From the NCBI RefSeq assembly GCF_023101765.2, contig NC_064230.1, positions 3,844,001-3,908,000 on the forward strand: a DNA stretch of 64,000 nt. The letters are read 5' to 3'. This document shows, piece by piece, positions 1-10,129 of this stretch. The position numbers were made by a program, and so were the translations under genes. The notes below the pieces were generated by a model that saw nothing but the letters and a program-made list of their open reading frames with translations, was not told the origin of the DNA and made no database searches. Every line of letters starts with the position of its first letter. Positions within the stretch are counted from its first letter, which is position 1. This DNA comes from Spodoptera frugiperda. Taxonomy: Eukaryota > Arthropoda > Insecta > Lepidoptera > Noctuidae.

Positions 1-384
1 CACGGATATGTAAGCTGAAAAAAAATTTTTTTTTCATCAGTTCCATGTATGGAGTGCCCCCCTTTACTTTTTAAATTTATAAATTTTTATTCAAAATTCT
101 AATAGCGGTTACCGAAATACACCATCTTACAAAGTTTCAACTATGTAGGCCCAACAGTTTCGGAAATAAATGTCTGTCCGTCCGTCCGTCCGTCCGTCCG
201 TATGTCACAGCCTGTTGGGCCACGAAACTGTTGGGCCTACATAGTTGAAACTTTGTAAGATGGTGTATTTCGGTAACCGCTATTCGAATTTTGAATAAAA
301 ATTTATAAATTTAAAAAGTAAAGGGGGGCACACCATACATGGAACTGATTAAAAAAAAATTTTTTTTCAGCTTACATATCCGTG
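1..384. repeat. Foldback palindrome (MITE-like), possibly cut by the window edge
   Basis: Arms at 1-162 and 223-384 are near-perfect reverse complements (left end CACGGATATGTAAGCTG, right end CAGCTTACATATCCGTG). The 60-bp centre holds six TCCG units at 177-200. Because the left arm starts at base 1, the element may extend beyond the window, and 385 onward may belong to it. No coding potential. Confidence 0.9.
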
Positions 385-1004
385 ATGGGTGTCTATGGAT
401 AGGTCTTTAAAAAAGACATTAAGGTTTCTAAAACCACTTTTCGTCAAAATCAATCGTTTGAAAGTTAGACGCTTCCAAAGTGGAAAAATGTGTGTGGGGA
501 CACACGAATCTATCTTAGAAACGGTAATACTTATAGAAAAACTTATAAGGACCATTTTGTAGAGAATTTTGAGATCTACAAATTTGGTCTGAGGTATTTT
601 TTCAAAAAACTTACGGTTTTTGAGAAAAACTCAAAAAACCTAAAATCTTGACCTTTGACCCCGAATAACTTTTGAAGCACATATGGGATAGATGGGGACT
701 TTTAATATTTTAATCTTTATAGTAAAATAAAGGTCTGTACCAAAATTCAGCTCTGTCGGAATTTTTGATATTTCAATATCGTATATTGACCGGACTAATA
801 AAATTACTGTTAAACTTTAAACCATTTAAAATTATAGGTACTGACATAAAATTATGTTTTTAGTTAAAGTTATTAATCAATGACACGCAGTCTGTAAGAT
901 TTAATGCATAAAATGTATTGTATATAATCAAATTATACATAGAAAGAGAAAGAAAGAAAGAAAAGAATTTATCCGGCACATTACATTTTACGTGTGGCGT
1001 GTGT
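385..1004. other. AT-rich stretch without a gene
   Basis: No convincing ORF or splice-bounded exon. It contains a short GAAA microsatellite at about 943-965. Bases 385-830 may be the outer part of the foldback element at 1-384. Confidence 0.5.
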
Positions 1005-1130
1005 GTACGGCTCGTCCGGAGTGATACCACGGCCTCACAGAAAACCGACGTGAAACAACGCTTGCATTATACATTTTAGTCACCTACTACGCTCCTTATA
1101 TAATTCCTTATTCTTTAACTTACATCGCAT
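1005..1130 (+). repeat. Rep-E fragment followed by a relic of the 79-bp intron-array unit
   Basis: 1005-1068 matches the Rep-E segment CCGGAGTGATACCACGGCC. Directly after it, 1079-1130 reads CACCTACTACGCTCCTTATA and matches the core of the 79-bp unit tandemly repeated in the spook intron at 23656-24692, so that unit also exists as a dispersed single copy. Confidence 0.6.
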
Positions 1131-1213
1131 TATACAACATCTGAGTTTTGGACATGATATGATATGACTGAGAGAGTGACAGACTGTACACTGTACAAAC
1201 TGTACTATAAACC

Positions 1214-1452
1214 AGGGTGATTTTTCAAAAAACTTTAACTTATATTCAATAAATAATTATTCTCCCGCGTTATTAAGCATCGTGGTAGCTTATTATCATC
1301 CTTATTTTATTGGATTGGTTGAGAGCAGTGTCACAGCTTAATTGAATTAATTATTGAAACCAAATTTTGTGTTTTAGTCGGCAGAATTGTTAACTTTTGG
1401 TTGAGGATAATGACGCCGTTAACATTTTGTGATTTTTCGGAAAATCAGCCCT
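1214..1452. repeat. MITE with AGGGTGATTTTTC-type inverted ends
   Basis: Starts AGGGTGATTTTTCAAAAA and ends with the approximate complement (GATTTTTCGGAAAATCAGCCCT). The interior shares long stretches in reverse with 44586-44798, for example the ATTATTCTCCCGCGTTATTA segment, so this is a two-copy family in the window. Confidence 0.7.
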
Positions 1453-1826
1453 GTAGCACTGTAGTAGTACAGTTGGTCTGCCTACCTGCATTAATTTTTA
1501 TTATTAATATATATATTACAAATACAATCACCGAGGGAAGTGGCAACTAGTATATTGTTTTTTCTTCTCCTCTAATAATATCTTCTGATTTATTTCGTTG
1601 CGGCTTTATTAATTTAATAATTTATTTTGTATCCAACACAGTCATTCATGTCCCTGTGACGCGCCGGACTTCAGTGTTCCGGTGTTTTCATGTTTGTATC
1701 TACTGTAGATCCTGGTGCACAGGAGTTGCAGCGGTATGGGAGGTTGTCGCGGGCTTGTCTCGTATGCAGCAGGGTTTGATCCAGGAACGACTATGAAAAA
1801 AATACAATAGCCATATAGATAGCTTA
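1453..1826. other. Intergenic stretch, no gene seen
   Basis: Mostly AT-rich with a short moderately GC-rich patch near 1630-1790. No supported ORF, splice pair or RNA gene. Confidence 0.4.
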
Positions 1827-1953
1827 TCCGGAGCTGCGGACTACCTAGCGGGTTTACGGGGGCTCCGGCTCGACAAGCAGGAATACGAACGGGGTGGATT
1901 TTAGTCAGTCAGTCATTGGATGATTTTGCCCCATCAAAAAATCAAAAAAAAAA
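1827..1953 (+). repeat. LR1-tail (5'-truncated R1-like LINE 3' end)
   Basis: Matches the LINE 3' tail GAGCTGCGGACTACCTAGCG, carries a small internal deletion in the AGTCAG segment, and ends in an A-rich tract at 1936-1953. Confidence 0.75.
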
Positions 1954-2385
1954 TTGATAGCTTAAATACAGGGCAAACCGAATATTATGAATTCCAAATT
2001 GATGAATATCCGTGATCCCGATTTTATCGTTAAGATAAATAAGATTAGAATACTATATCGACGTACTTACGTAGTTCTGTATATATTACTCATACGTGTA
2101 TACTGTATGATTCATATTAATGTTTTTTCAATTTTCGATACTAACTAAATACTAGTGATGTGACAGATATTTTCAGATCTGGATACGGTTTTGTGCGGAT
2201 GCGGAATCGTGATTTATTTTTCTTTTTTTTATAAAACATATGTCAAAACAAATTGACATACACGTCAAATCTAAACAACAATCTGTGGATCACATAAAAT
2301 GTTGTTCAGTTGTTGTTGGTAGTTGTTGGGAATCGATACCGCGATACGTTGGATCTGAAACCAATAGACCAGTCACTGCGCTCCC

Positions 2386-2522
2386 GGTTCCCAACAACCC
2401 GTAAATCCTAACCCCCAGTAGGCCGGCAACGCACTTGTTACGCCTCTAATGTTGCGGGTGTCCATGGACGGCGGCGATTGCTTACCATCAGGTGATCCGT
2501 TTGCTCGTTTGCCGTAGCAACC
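2386..2522 (+). repeat. Rep-E, 3' half
   Basis: Matches Rep-E from CCCAACAACCCGTAAAT through GGCGGCGATTGCTTACCATC. The 5' half is missing. Confidence 0.75.
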
Positions 2523-2760
2523 AGTATAAAAGCAACAACCTGCACTTGTTGCACTGAATGCACTCGAGCAAGGTGAAAAAAAATAATTGTTTTGATGTAG
2601 GTATGCGACAGACGCTAATGTGTTGACTCAGTAAAAAAAAACACTACTATCTGAAACAGCAAAAAATCTTAGCAAAATGCTAATCAAATCATTTGAATAT
2701 TTCTTACTATAAATCGGTCTTAATTGAATCAAACCGAATAATAATTTATAACTTAATATA

Positions 2761-3044
2761 GTCATGCTTTTAATCCCCGAAGAGGTAGGCAGAGGTGCAC
2801 ATTACGGCACGTAATGCCACTGTACAATGTCCCCCCACTTTTCACGATATATGTTGTAAGTCCCATGTAATAGGGATGAGCCTATTGCCAATATACTGGG
2901 CACAATTCCAGACTCCGTGCTACAACTGAGAAATTTTTGATGAACCGAAAAAAGCTCAGCAATGTTTTGTCCGACCCGGGTACCGAACCCGAGACCCTTT
3001 GTCCGGCAGTCGCACTAGCGACCACTCGACAAACGAGGCAGGCA
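2761..3044 (-). repeat. SINE-A, near full length
   Basis: On the minus strand it runs from a tRNA-like head (CGAGTGGTCGCTAGTGCGAC, degenerate box B GGTTCGGTACC) to the tail TTCGGGGATTAAAAGC. It is diverged from younger copies. Confidence 0.8.
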
Positions 3045-3058
3045 GAGTAGTTTCATGA

Positions 3059-3297
3059 GTCAAAAATAAATTATTTTGACATTTCAACTCAATAAAATAT
3101 CCCAAGAATGTTAATTGTACTTTTGTTCTTTAATTTGACGATAAAAAATTTATTATTTTTCTAGTAAACTGAGAATTAAGAGTAGGTATGCTATTTGATG
3201 CAAAAATTTGATGACGTCATAAGTAGAGATCTCCTACACATATAATTCATAGTAAAGTATCGTTTTTGACATTTCGATAAAAGTATTGAAGTATTCT
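3059..3297 (-). repeat. MITE-H2 copy
   Basis: Shares the same ordered segments as 49546-49803 and 62278-62530, including TCAAAAATAAATTATTTTGA, ATGACGTCATAA and the GTATCGTTTTTGACATTTCG motif. Confidence 0.65.
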
Positions 3298-3384
3298 TTT
3301 TCTCACTTTGACTGAATATTTGTTTTACATTGTTCTCACATAGTTGAAGCAATCGAAACAATGTAACCATGAATTGTATTGTGA

Positions 3385-3581
3385 ATCTGATTGAAAAAGA
3401 GTAACCTATAGAGTTTCTTGCTCGTTCTTCTCTATAAGAATCTACACTTTGGAACGAGCAAATAGCTTCACTAGAGGACTGACTGACAGACAGACGTTAT
3501 TAATATTATTATATTTGCTTTGACGTTCAAAAATGCCTTCCTGGTCTAATTGAAATAAATAATTTTGACTTTGACTTTGAC
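3385..3581 (+). repeat. Rep-H with (TTTGAC)n tail
   Basis: Contains GGAACGAGCAAATAGCTTCAC and GACGTTCAAAAATGCC and ends in three TTTGAC units. Related copies are at 30755-30945, 58745-58990, 60435-60540 and 62190-62575. Confidence 0.6.
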
Positions 3582-3656
3582 ATATTTAAATTACCGGTTC
3601 AAAAAGCGGGAGTAGGAACGGGGTGTTTTTTATTGGATGATTTTCCCCACTCAAAA

Positions 3657-3745
3657 AAAGCATGGCTTAAGTCGAGTTCCTCGTCAAACAGTTACGTGAG
3701 TAAGCCGATAAAATAATAATTAATTTAGTATACCTCACGAAAGTT
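3657..3745. repeat. Half of the MITE seen at 29231-29366
   Basis: Contains GTTACGTGAGTAAGCCGATA and AATAATAATTAATTTAGTAT, which match the right half of the palindromic element at 29231-29366. Confidence 0.55.
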
Positions 3746-3972
3746 ATAATAATCCGGTAAGTCTCTAAGACACTTCAGTATATCTAGCATCCTGGCCTCG
3801 ATATCCGGTTACGGATCCAAACATTTTCTTTCGGTTCCAGTTACGATTCGATTGCACATCACTATTTACCTGAAAGTGTTGGCAGTGCCACACTCATGGT
3901 TTAGATAAGTGAGATAAGACACAGTGTGTCATTTTTCACACCTGTAGCTTTGTGTATTGATAATACATGTAC

Positions 3973-4044
3973 CTTTTTTTAAGGGGTGAAATCATCCAAT
4001 GACTTCGCCCTCCAGGGCGAGGCGAGCGGGAGTGTCAGACTCAT
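3973..4044 (-). repeat. LR1-tail, left part (interrupted by a Jockey-like LINE)
   Basis: Minus-strand 3' end of an R1-like LINE tail (T-run at 3973, then AATCATCCAATGACTTC). It breaks off at GTCAGACTC and resumes at 5006 with ACTCATACTGACTAAAAG. Confidence 0.85.
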
Positions 4045-4076
<32 letters not shown>

Positions 4077-5005
4077 GGACAACCAACAAAGCATACACCA
4101 GAAAATACATGTTATAGCACTCACATAAATACATTTTGTAGTGTAGCCTTAATTAAAGGCTGCCACGGCATGCATTAAACATAGGAGTAACAAACATTTA
4201 CAGAACTTATTAATGGATTGACATGTGTCAATCCATTAATAAGTTCTGTGTCATACAGCAATGTCTTACATTGACATATTAAATAATTATTGATGAATTG
4301 AAAGTAAGTGATCATGTAAATTAACGCTGATTGTTCGATGTAACTACCTTGCGGTGACCTGTGCTATCGAAAAATAACAGAAAGGATGAAGAAAAAACCT
4401 AAACATCTTCTAAGTTTCTAAGTTAAAAAAAAAACAATAAAAATAACAATAATATACCAATTTCACCTTTATGATAATGCCCTGTGTATGGTAGACTTGA
4501 ATTTATGTAAAGAGTAAGACATGTCGATATCTACGTTGCGTGAGCTTGACAGACGACTAAATTGAACCTGCATTCTATTTACAGTTGAAAAATGGCCCAG
4601 ATTGGTTTTAAAGTTCTTAGCGCTAAACAACCGATATCTAGACTTCCGAGCGAGTTTGTAAGGCACGTTAATATTTATTTGATTCAGCAACCGTGGACAA
4701 TCAATGTGATTATTTATTATTTTATATAGGAACAGATGATCTAGGATCATACGGCGATTTTCTAGACTCAGAAGTTTGAAGTGCTTCAAGCGTGAGCCGT
4801 AGTTAGATATATTTCTGCCTACATTGCAGTGATATGATAAGTGCCAAAGAAATCTTTTTTGCACTGACTCTAAACGACGTTTATGTATGTCGTAGAATGG
4901 AGTCCAAACTATACTGCAATATTCCAAGCCTGACCTGACTATTGAGTTAAATATTGCAATTTTAGTTGAGGCGTGTTTGAAATTTTTGCAGCTACGAAGT
5001 ATAAA
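4045..5005 (-). mobile_element. 5'-truncated Jockey-like LINE inserted in an LR1-tail
   Basis: On the minus strand it runs from a truncated reverse-transcriptase C-terminus through a 3' UTR to a (TAAA)n tail at 4045-4075. ACTCAT occurs at both ends (4039-4044, 5006-5011) and fits a 6-bp target-site duplication. The host LR1-tail consensus continues exactly across the insertion. Confidence 0.85.
4201..4248. repeat. Perfect 23-bp inverted repeat with a 2-bp loop
   Basis: Two 23-bp arms beginning CAGAACTTATTAATGG and ending CCATTAATAAGTTCTG are separated by TG. It lies in the 3' UTR of the Jockey-like LINE. Confidence 0.9.
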
Positions 5006-5011
5006 ACTCAT
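4469..5011 (-). pseudogene. Jockey-like LINE reverse transcriptase, C-terminal fragment
   Basis: This is the end of ORF2 of a non-LTR retrotransposon, which in intact form copies element RNA into DNA at a nicked target. The 180-residue frame carries the post-catalytic thumb/C-terminal signature (LEYCSIVW at residues 29-36, then LESVQKRFL) and the late RTKR/FSAKNFKTN region. The YxDD catalytic core and the endonuclease are missing because the element is 5' truncated. The apparent start Met at 5009-5011 lies in the target-site duplication, so it is accidental. The reading frame is open, which points to a fairly recent insertion. The clade (Jockey/CR1 group) is judged from motif style only. Confidence 0.8.
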
Positions 5012-5094
5012 ACTGACTAAAAGCTACCCCGTTCCTACTTCTGCTTTTCGAGCCGGAGCCCTGGTAAGCCCGCTAGGTAGTCCGCAGCTCTGGA
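5006..5094 (-). repeat. LR1-tail, right part
   Basis: Continuation of the host LINE tail from 3973-4044: ACTGACTAAAAGCTACCCCG to GGTAGTCCGCAGCTC. Confidence 0.85.
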
Positions 5095-5123
5095 TATAAT
5101 ACATGAACCTAGATCCTTTTTAA

Positions 5124-5219
5124 CCGCAACTGTGACTTCTCTGATGTTGCGAGTGTCCATGGGCGCCGCTGATCGCTTACCATCCGGTGATGCGTCTGGT
5201 CATTTGCCCTCTATTCTAT
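5124..5219 (+). repeat. Rep-E, 3' fragment
   Basis: Matches GTGTCCATGGGCGCCGCTGA through GCTTACCATCCGGTGATGCG, diverged. Confidence 0.6.
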
Positions 5220-5348
5220 TTTGCTAAAAATAACAAATCAGTTTTGATGTCGTTATTGAAAACCTTTTGATCAGTAAAAGTAAAAAAAATATTAAAAAAA
5301 TCTAACCTCAATTTTGCTCTTTATTTCAAGTTCATATACAAACCTGGT

Positions 5349-5436
5349 GGTATTTAGTCAGTAAGAGTCTGACACTTCCTCTCGCCTCGCCAAAGGCGGA
5401 AGAAAACTTTGGCTGATTTCCCCTCTCAAAAAGAAA
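5349..5436 (+). repeat. LR1-tail, last 90 bp
   Basis: AGTCAGTAAGAGTCTGACAC through CCCCTCTCAAAAAG. It is followed at 5437-5520 by two copies of ACTCCCACACGCTAAGTA. Confidence 0.65.
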
Positions 5437-5805
5437 GGTCTACTCCCACACGCTAAGTAGCTCTTTGTTAAGACATGCTTAGCTGTGGTTGGTACTCCCA
5501 CACGCTAAGTAACTCTTTCATCTTTTAAAAGTATTTGATCAAAAAGGTCCATAAATCTTTTTAAATCTTAAAAATACGTCAAAGCTAATACAATAAGCAT
5601 TAGATATTATGTAAAAAAAATCGTCTCGATAGAACGGTACTTCAGATAAAACATACGCACTTTCCCAAGAATCGTTGATCTTGGCAATCGTATTAATTAC
5701 CATTTTTTATTCATATTTGAAACTAGCTGTTGCCCGCGACGTTGTCCACGTAGAATAATGATTTCTGACAGAATTTGGGTTTTTGTTCATCGTCATTAAC
5801 GTCAC

Positions 5806-6151
5806 GTCTTTTATCCCTGAAGGGGTAGGCAGATGTGCACATGACGGCACGTAGTCCCATGTAATAGGGGGTGAGTCTATTGGCAAATACTGGACACAAT
5901 TCTAGGGTCCGTGCTACTATTGAGAAAAACGAACCCGAGACTCCATGTCGTAATTGCGAGCACCCTTTTCGGTTTTTCGAAAATTCTCAATAGTAGCACG
6001 GAGTCTGGAATTTTACACAGTACATGGCAATAATCTCAACCCCTTACATGGGACTTATAACACAAATGGTGAAAAGTGGGTGTACATTGTATAGCGGCAT
6101 TACGTGTCGTAATGTGCACCTCTACCTACCCCTTCGGGGATAAAAGGCGTG
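5806..6151. repeat. Two SINE-A fragments in inverted orientation
   Basis: A minus-strand fragment (5806-5955, no complete head) faces a plus-strand fragment (5967-6151) ending ACCCCTTCGGGGATAAAAGG. The TTTTCGGTTTTTCGAAAATT boundary is shared. Confidence 0.75.
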
Positions 6152-6519
6152 ACTTGTATAAATACAAACAAACACTCCAATTTTATTTATCAGTCTACAT
6201 ACAAGATATTGTTTAAAAAATCAAAAAGCATTTGACAGACTCCGTTAATATAAACAATAACAAACGTCATACGAGTGTGTATGGAAAACATTGAAATTAT
6301 GAATCGAATTGTCAAGTTAGAGTCGGGAGCAGGGTTCCGTATTTGTATGATATTTATAATATATAATAAGCGTTTAAGATAAGTTTAGATCAACTTTTTT
6401 AAACGCTTTTTACATCCACTCGGAGAAAAAAGATATTGCATTTTAATTTGCTCTTTAATTACACTTAATACTTCTCCCAGGCAACGAACAGATTCCTCTA
6501 TCACACATCATCACATCAT

Positions 6520-6655
6520 ATAATCACCACGCTTGCTCAATAAGGGTTTTCAAACTTATAATTAGAAATTATAAGCCCTGGTTTCCTCACGATGTTTTCC
6601 TTTACTGTTTGTCAGTACCGCGCATGAGAAGCGTTTAAACCTCCGATCCACCACG
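6520..6655 (-). repeat. SINE-C fragment
   Basis: Contains ATCACCACGCTTGCTCAATA, TTATAATTAGAAATTATAAG and CCTCACGATGTTTTCC in the SINE-C order; the head region is degraded. Confidence 0.7.
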
Positions 6656-6708
6656 CAATTAATTCATTTGATACATTATTAACTGTTTATCATCAGTAGT
6701 ATCTATAG

Positions 6709-6847
6709 TACGAGTTTGCTTTACGTTTAAAGTAATAGAAACGAGAGCGCGTTCGGCGTTCTGATTGGCTGGCTCGAATAAACCAACCAGAGCGCTGAAC
6801 ACATTTTCGTTTCGTTTATCTTACTTTATACATAAAACAAACTCGTA
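6709..6847. repeat. MITE, TACGAGTTTG inverted ends
   Basis: The 139-bp unit starts TACGAGTTTGCTTTACGTTT and ends with the approximate complement CATAAAACAAACTCGTA. The interior GAGCGCGTTCGG..CCAGAGCGCTGAAC is also inverted. A related half-element is at 56040-56078. Confidence 0.75.
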
Positions 6848-6929
6848 GTAAAGGTACTTATAAATACTCTTTGTTGCTATCAACAATATTTTCCTAATCT
6901 AAATACATAAAAACAAATTAAATACATAA

Positions 6930-7345
6930 AAGGCCAACTCTTTCCCCTTAACCCCTAGAAAAGAAAAGAAAAATTCAAAATAGAACGAACGCGACCGCTC
7001 CAACGCATGCATACGAAATCCAAAATGGCGGCCGAGCTAACCTAACGGTTCTGTAAACAGTGTCATGTGATGTTTAATTTCACAAAATGGCTGATGTTTT
7101 ATACATTTATTCGAGACCCATGGGCGACGGCGGTGATATACAGTTAGCTACTGAATTAGTTTGTCAAATTCATATTATTGTTTATTCCATTTCTTTATCT
7201 TTAGAATTTCATGCCATTTCACTGGTTACGAGAAGTTGGTGTTTTTCCGAAATGTTGTATTTTGACTTTAATAGTCCGTGTTACTATAATGTAATATTAC
7301 TAGACTATAGGACACCTTTACATGAAGATGTTTGCTATAATCTCC
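6930..7345 (+). other. Unique region with a 92-codon ORF, unassigned
   Basis: A GC-richer patch (6985-7035) with AAAATGGCGGCCGAGC precedes an ORF opening CACAAAATGGCTGATGTT at 7087. The ORF runs 92 codons and ends inside MITE-K. The product resembles no family I recognise and no strong splice donor is visible. It could be a 5' exon or a chance ORF. Confidence 0.2.
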
Positions 7346-7636
7346 AGCAAAGACATGCTATGTAGTTATGCTGCGAAGATGTAATAGCTAAGCTGTGAAA
7401 CTATGTGACCGTTTTCACTGATACTAAGCTATGTAGCTGTGTGAGGAAGATGCGTAGCTCGAGTATGAAATGTATCGAGGGAAGCCATCCATAGCATGTA
7501 CCTTGTCATATAAAAAATATATCTTAGTTGAACCCGTTTCCACCAGTGCTAGGCTATGTGTACCAATGAATATGATTGGTGGAAGCCAAACGCATCCACA
7601 GCAACGTAGCATATCACATCTCTGGTGGAAAAGCAG
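7346..7636 (-). repeat. MITE-K copy
   Basis: The right end CACATCTCTGGTGGAAAAGC is the complement of the family start. The interior carries CCACCAGTGCTAGGCTATG and GCCAAACGCATCCACAGCAA. Other copies are at 20954, 55184, 59130, 60638 and 61237. Confidence 0.8.
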
Positions 7637-7639
7637 CCT

Positions 7640-8045
7640 TAGACTTAAGCAAGTTTTACATAATATAAAAAAACAAAACAGGATGTGGATTGCATAATAG
7701 TTTCAGAGAAATATCTATACTAACGGTATTACCCATTGTGGATACGGAATGTATTTGTTTTTCTATCTTTTACGTCATAATGGAACGATTTCATGGTACG
7801 AATATTAAGTCTGAAGACAGTTATGTTAGAAAGCTGGAAAAATACCACTACAGAATCAACTTGCACGGTTCTCCGACATCTTTAATTGATTTTGTCTGGA
7901 CTTTAAAAGAGACTATGACCTTTGAGTTTGTTTCGGCATTTTTTCTCAGAGTAGTCCGATAGGAAATGCCGGCCTCATCTAGTTTTTTAAGAGATTGACG
8001 TGTAAAAGAGTTACATTGTAGCCTATTTGCAAAATAAATATCATT
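7640..8045 (+). other. Unique region with a 90-codon ORF and poly(A)-signal-like site, unassigned
   Basis: The ORF 7690-7962 follows an acceptor-like AAAACAG and ends in TAG. AATAAA occurs about 70 bp downstream at 8032-8037. The translation (MERFHGTNIKSED..) matches nothing I know. The arrangement resembles a terminal exon, but codon content is not persuasive. Confidence 0.2.
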
Positions 8046-8074
8046 TATTTATCAATGATATAGGTTTTTTCGTT

Positions 8075-8178
8075 ACAAGAGCGTTGCTGGCCTTTTGGGG
8101 GTTAGGAATTTATAGGTTGTTGGGCCTCCGGTAACCTCACTCACACAACGAAAACTTTGTTTCACGTTGGTTTTCTCA
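8075..8178 (-). repeat. Rep-E fragment
   Basis: Contains GAGCGTTGCTGGCCTTTTGG and CCTCCGGTAACCTCACTCAC, with an internal deletion between them. Confidence 0.7.
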
Positions 8179-8689
8179 AATCGAACCGAACCGAATCCTC
8201 TAAAAAAAGGATTTGAGGGTTGAGGATTTTTTTAATGGGGATTTATTTTGGAAAAAATCAATCTGAAATTATATCTCTACACCAAAAAACTCAATACAGG
8301 TGAAACTTGGTTTTTTTTTTTAATTAACAGCAACCATCCAACATATCATGAATCCATCTCAGTATCATAATTATATAAAATTAGTTTTTACAAATATACT
8401 CGTTTAAACCTTTATCTATCCCTTTGGGTAGAAAAATACGTGACGTTAAGCATGTATAAATAAATAATAAGTAAAATCTACTGTCTCTTCTAGGTTATAT
8501 TCAAATGACATAACAAAATAAAACAGCCACGCCTGTGTCGAAAAAAACTAAAAAAAAAAACTAAAACATTAACTTATTCACGGTCAAAACATACTGGCAG
8601 GCGGACAAACGTCATCGGGGCCGTTCTAAATTCAAAAATACAGATTATACTATTCATGTACCTCACAGTTGACGCACAGATGTCATAAA

Positions 8690-8850
8690 TATTGTATTTA
8701 GGCGATCGGATATTCGTAACAACATCTTGGCGACACCAGCGGACGAAAATGGTACTAAATGACATTAAAATTAAGACCTGTAATACCTACCTTAACATGC
8801 AAATAAATATTTTGAGTTTGAGTTTGAAAAAAAATGTACATAAAAAAAAT
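8690..8850. repeat. Segment shared with 11765-11830
   Basis: TCGTAACAACATCTTGGCGA through GACGAAAATGGTACTAAATG is nearly identical at 11768-11818. Both copies are followed by ATGTACATAAAA and a Rep-E, so they are paralogous copies of a larger repeat. Confidence 0.65.
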
Positions 8851-8854
8851 ACTC

Positions 8855-9074
8855 AAGTGTGGGAGAGCTATGCTTCGGCACGAATGGGCCGGTTGGACCG
8901 GAGTGATACCACGGCCGAGCGGAAAACCGAAGTGAAAAAACTTGCGTTGCGCTTGCGTTGTGTCAGTGAGGTTATCGAAGGCGAAATTATCCCCTTCCCA
9001 ATCTTGCCAATCCCAAAGAAGTTTAATGGTGGTTGGGGAATCGGGCCCCAACCACCATTAAACTTCTAACCCCG
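8855..9074 (+). repeat. Rep-E with an internal quasi-palindrome
   Basis: Starts AAGTGTGGGAGAGC. It follows the family to ATCTTGCCAATCCC, then contains the inverted repeat at 9018-9067 and stops near AACTTCTAACCCC. Confidence 0.8.
9018..9067. repeat. Hairpin inside Rep-E
   Basis: The arm AGTTTAATGGTGGTTGGGG and its complement CCCCAACCACCATTAAACT are separated by 7 bp. Other Rep-E copies have only the right arm, so the left arm is a newly made inverted copy. Confidence 0.9.
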
Positions 9075-9640
9075 TGACTTTGTCCGCGTAGAATAATGAT
9101 TTGTGGCAAAATTTGAGTTTTTGAATTAGTTGTTTCCAATGAATATTCTACGGCTGTAACAAATATTACAAGCGCCATGATCACGGGTAAACTGAGTTTG
9201 CCGGATAAATTGAGTGCCGAAATATCGAAGACTCATTAAAATTGAAAGTCATGGTAAATATCCCGTTTTAAGTTCCAATTCTAGTGTTAGTAACCATGTG
9301 AGTTTAAAAACTAATATTGTAACAAATATGATCAAAATCAACTATGATATTACATGAAATGATTTTCCCTGTTTACCTGTTTTTCTCTTGAAAATTTTCC
9401 TGATTTTTAATCAGGTCATCTGTCCACCGCTTTTTTATGTGTGTTTTGACTTTTATATTCTAGCAGCGAACTGTCACAGGCTTTATAAATGCCGATATAG
9501 CTAATCAAGTGCAAGAGCACTCATTTGAGCACTTGCGTACTAAAATAATCTTCTGTGTCAGCTACTCTAGTTCAACTGACCGTGATCTACATTGATCGAG
9601 AAGCATTATAATGTTTTTTTTTTTGTATATTGGCAAACGT
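9075..9640. other. Degenerate repeat, no gene
   Basis: Contains GACTTTGTCCGCGTAGAATA and TGATTTTCCCTGTTTACCTG, phrases that recur near 5735, 10150, 20100, 37640 and 53430 and probably belong to a degraded transposon family. 57415-57490 resembles 9205-9315. Confidence 0.4.
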
Positions 9641-9739
9641 GCTGATAGATCGCCTGATGGTATGCAAGTCTGACACTACCTCTCTCCTCAACCAAGGAAA
9701 GAGAAGCTATTAAATCATTTTACACCGGTTTTCTATAAG

Positions 9740-10055
9740 GCCGTGGTATCAGTTCAGACGTACCCGTTTTAAGTATGGCTTTCCCTTCCAATCCCCGATT
9801 TCCCTACAACAATAAAATTCCTAGCCCCCATAGCGGGTTTACCGGGGCTCCGGCTCGAAAAGCAGGAGGAGGCTGGTTTTAGTCAGTAAGAGTCTGACAC
9901 TCCCTCTCGCCTGCCCAAGGCGGGAGAAGTCATTGGATGATTTCCCGCTAAAAAAAACCTCGAAATGCCGGTAACGCACTTGTCACGATTCTGGTATTTT
10001 GGGTGATTATGGGCGACGGCGATTGCTTACAATAAAGTCATTTACCGGCTTATAC
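9740..10055. repeat. Rep-E fragments flanking an LR1-tail
   Basis: A Rep-E-like piece (9740-9830, with CCCCGATTTCCCTACAACAA) runs into a plus-strand LR1-tail (9832-9955). A Rep-E end follows (9965-10050). This fits an LR1-tail inserted in Rep-E, which would put ..CCTAGCCCC and CGGTAACGCACTTG on its two sides. Confidence 0.6.
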
Positions 10056-10129
10056 CATAAAACACAATGCTACCTCCCATGAAAACCGTGACAGATTATT
10101 TTAGTACACCTAATATAACATATAAAAAG

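Noticed and set aside
4469..5011. Host protein-coding gene of 180 codons
   Set aside because: The product has the LINE reverse-transcriptase C-terminal signature, and the sequence ends in a (TAAA)n tail with target-site duplication.
8692..9069. 125-codon plus-strand ORF and its 98-codon antisense partner
   Set aside because: Both lie within Rep-E and its hairpin; similar chance ORFs occur in other Rep-E copies such as 11763-12065 and 49781-50041.
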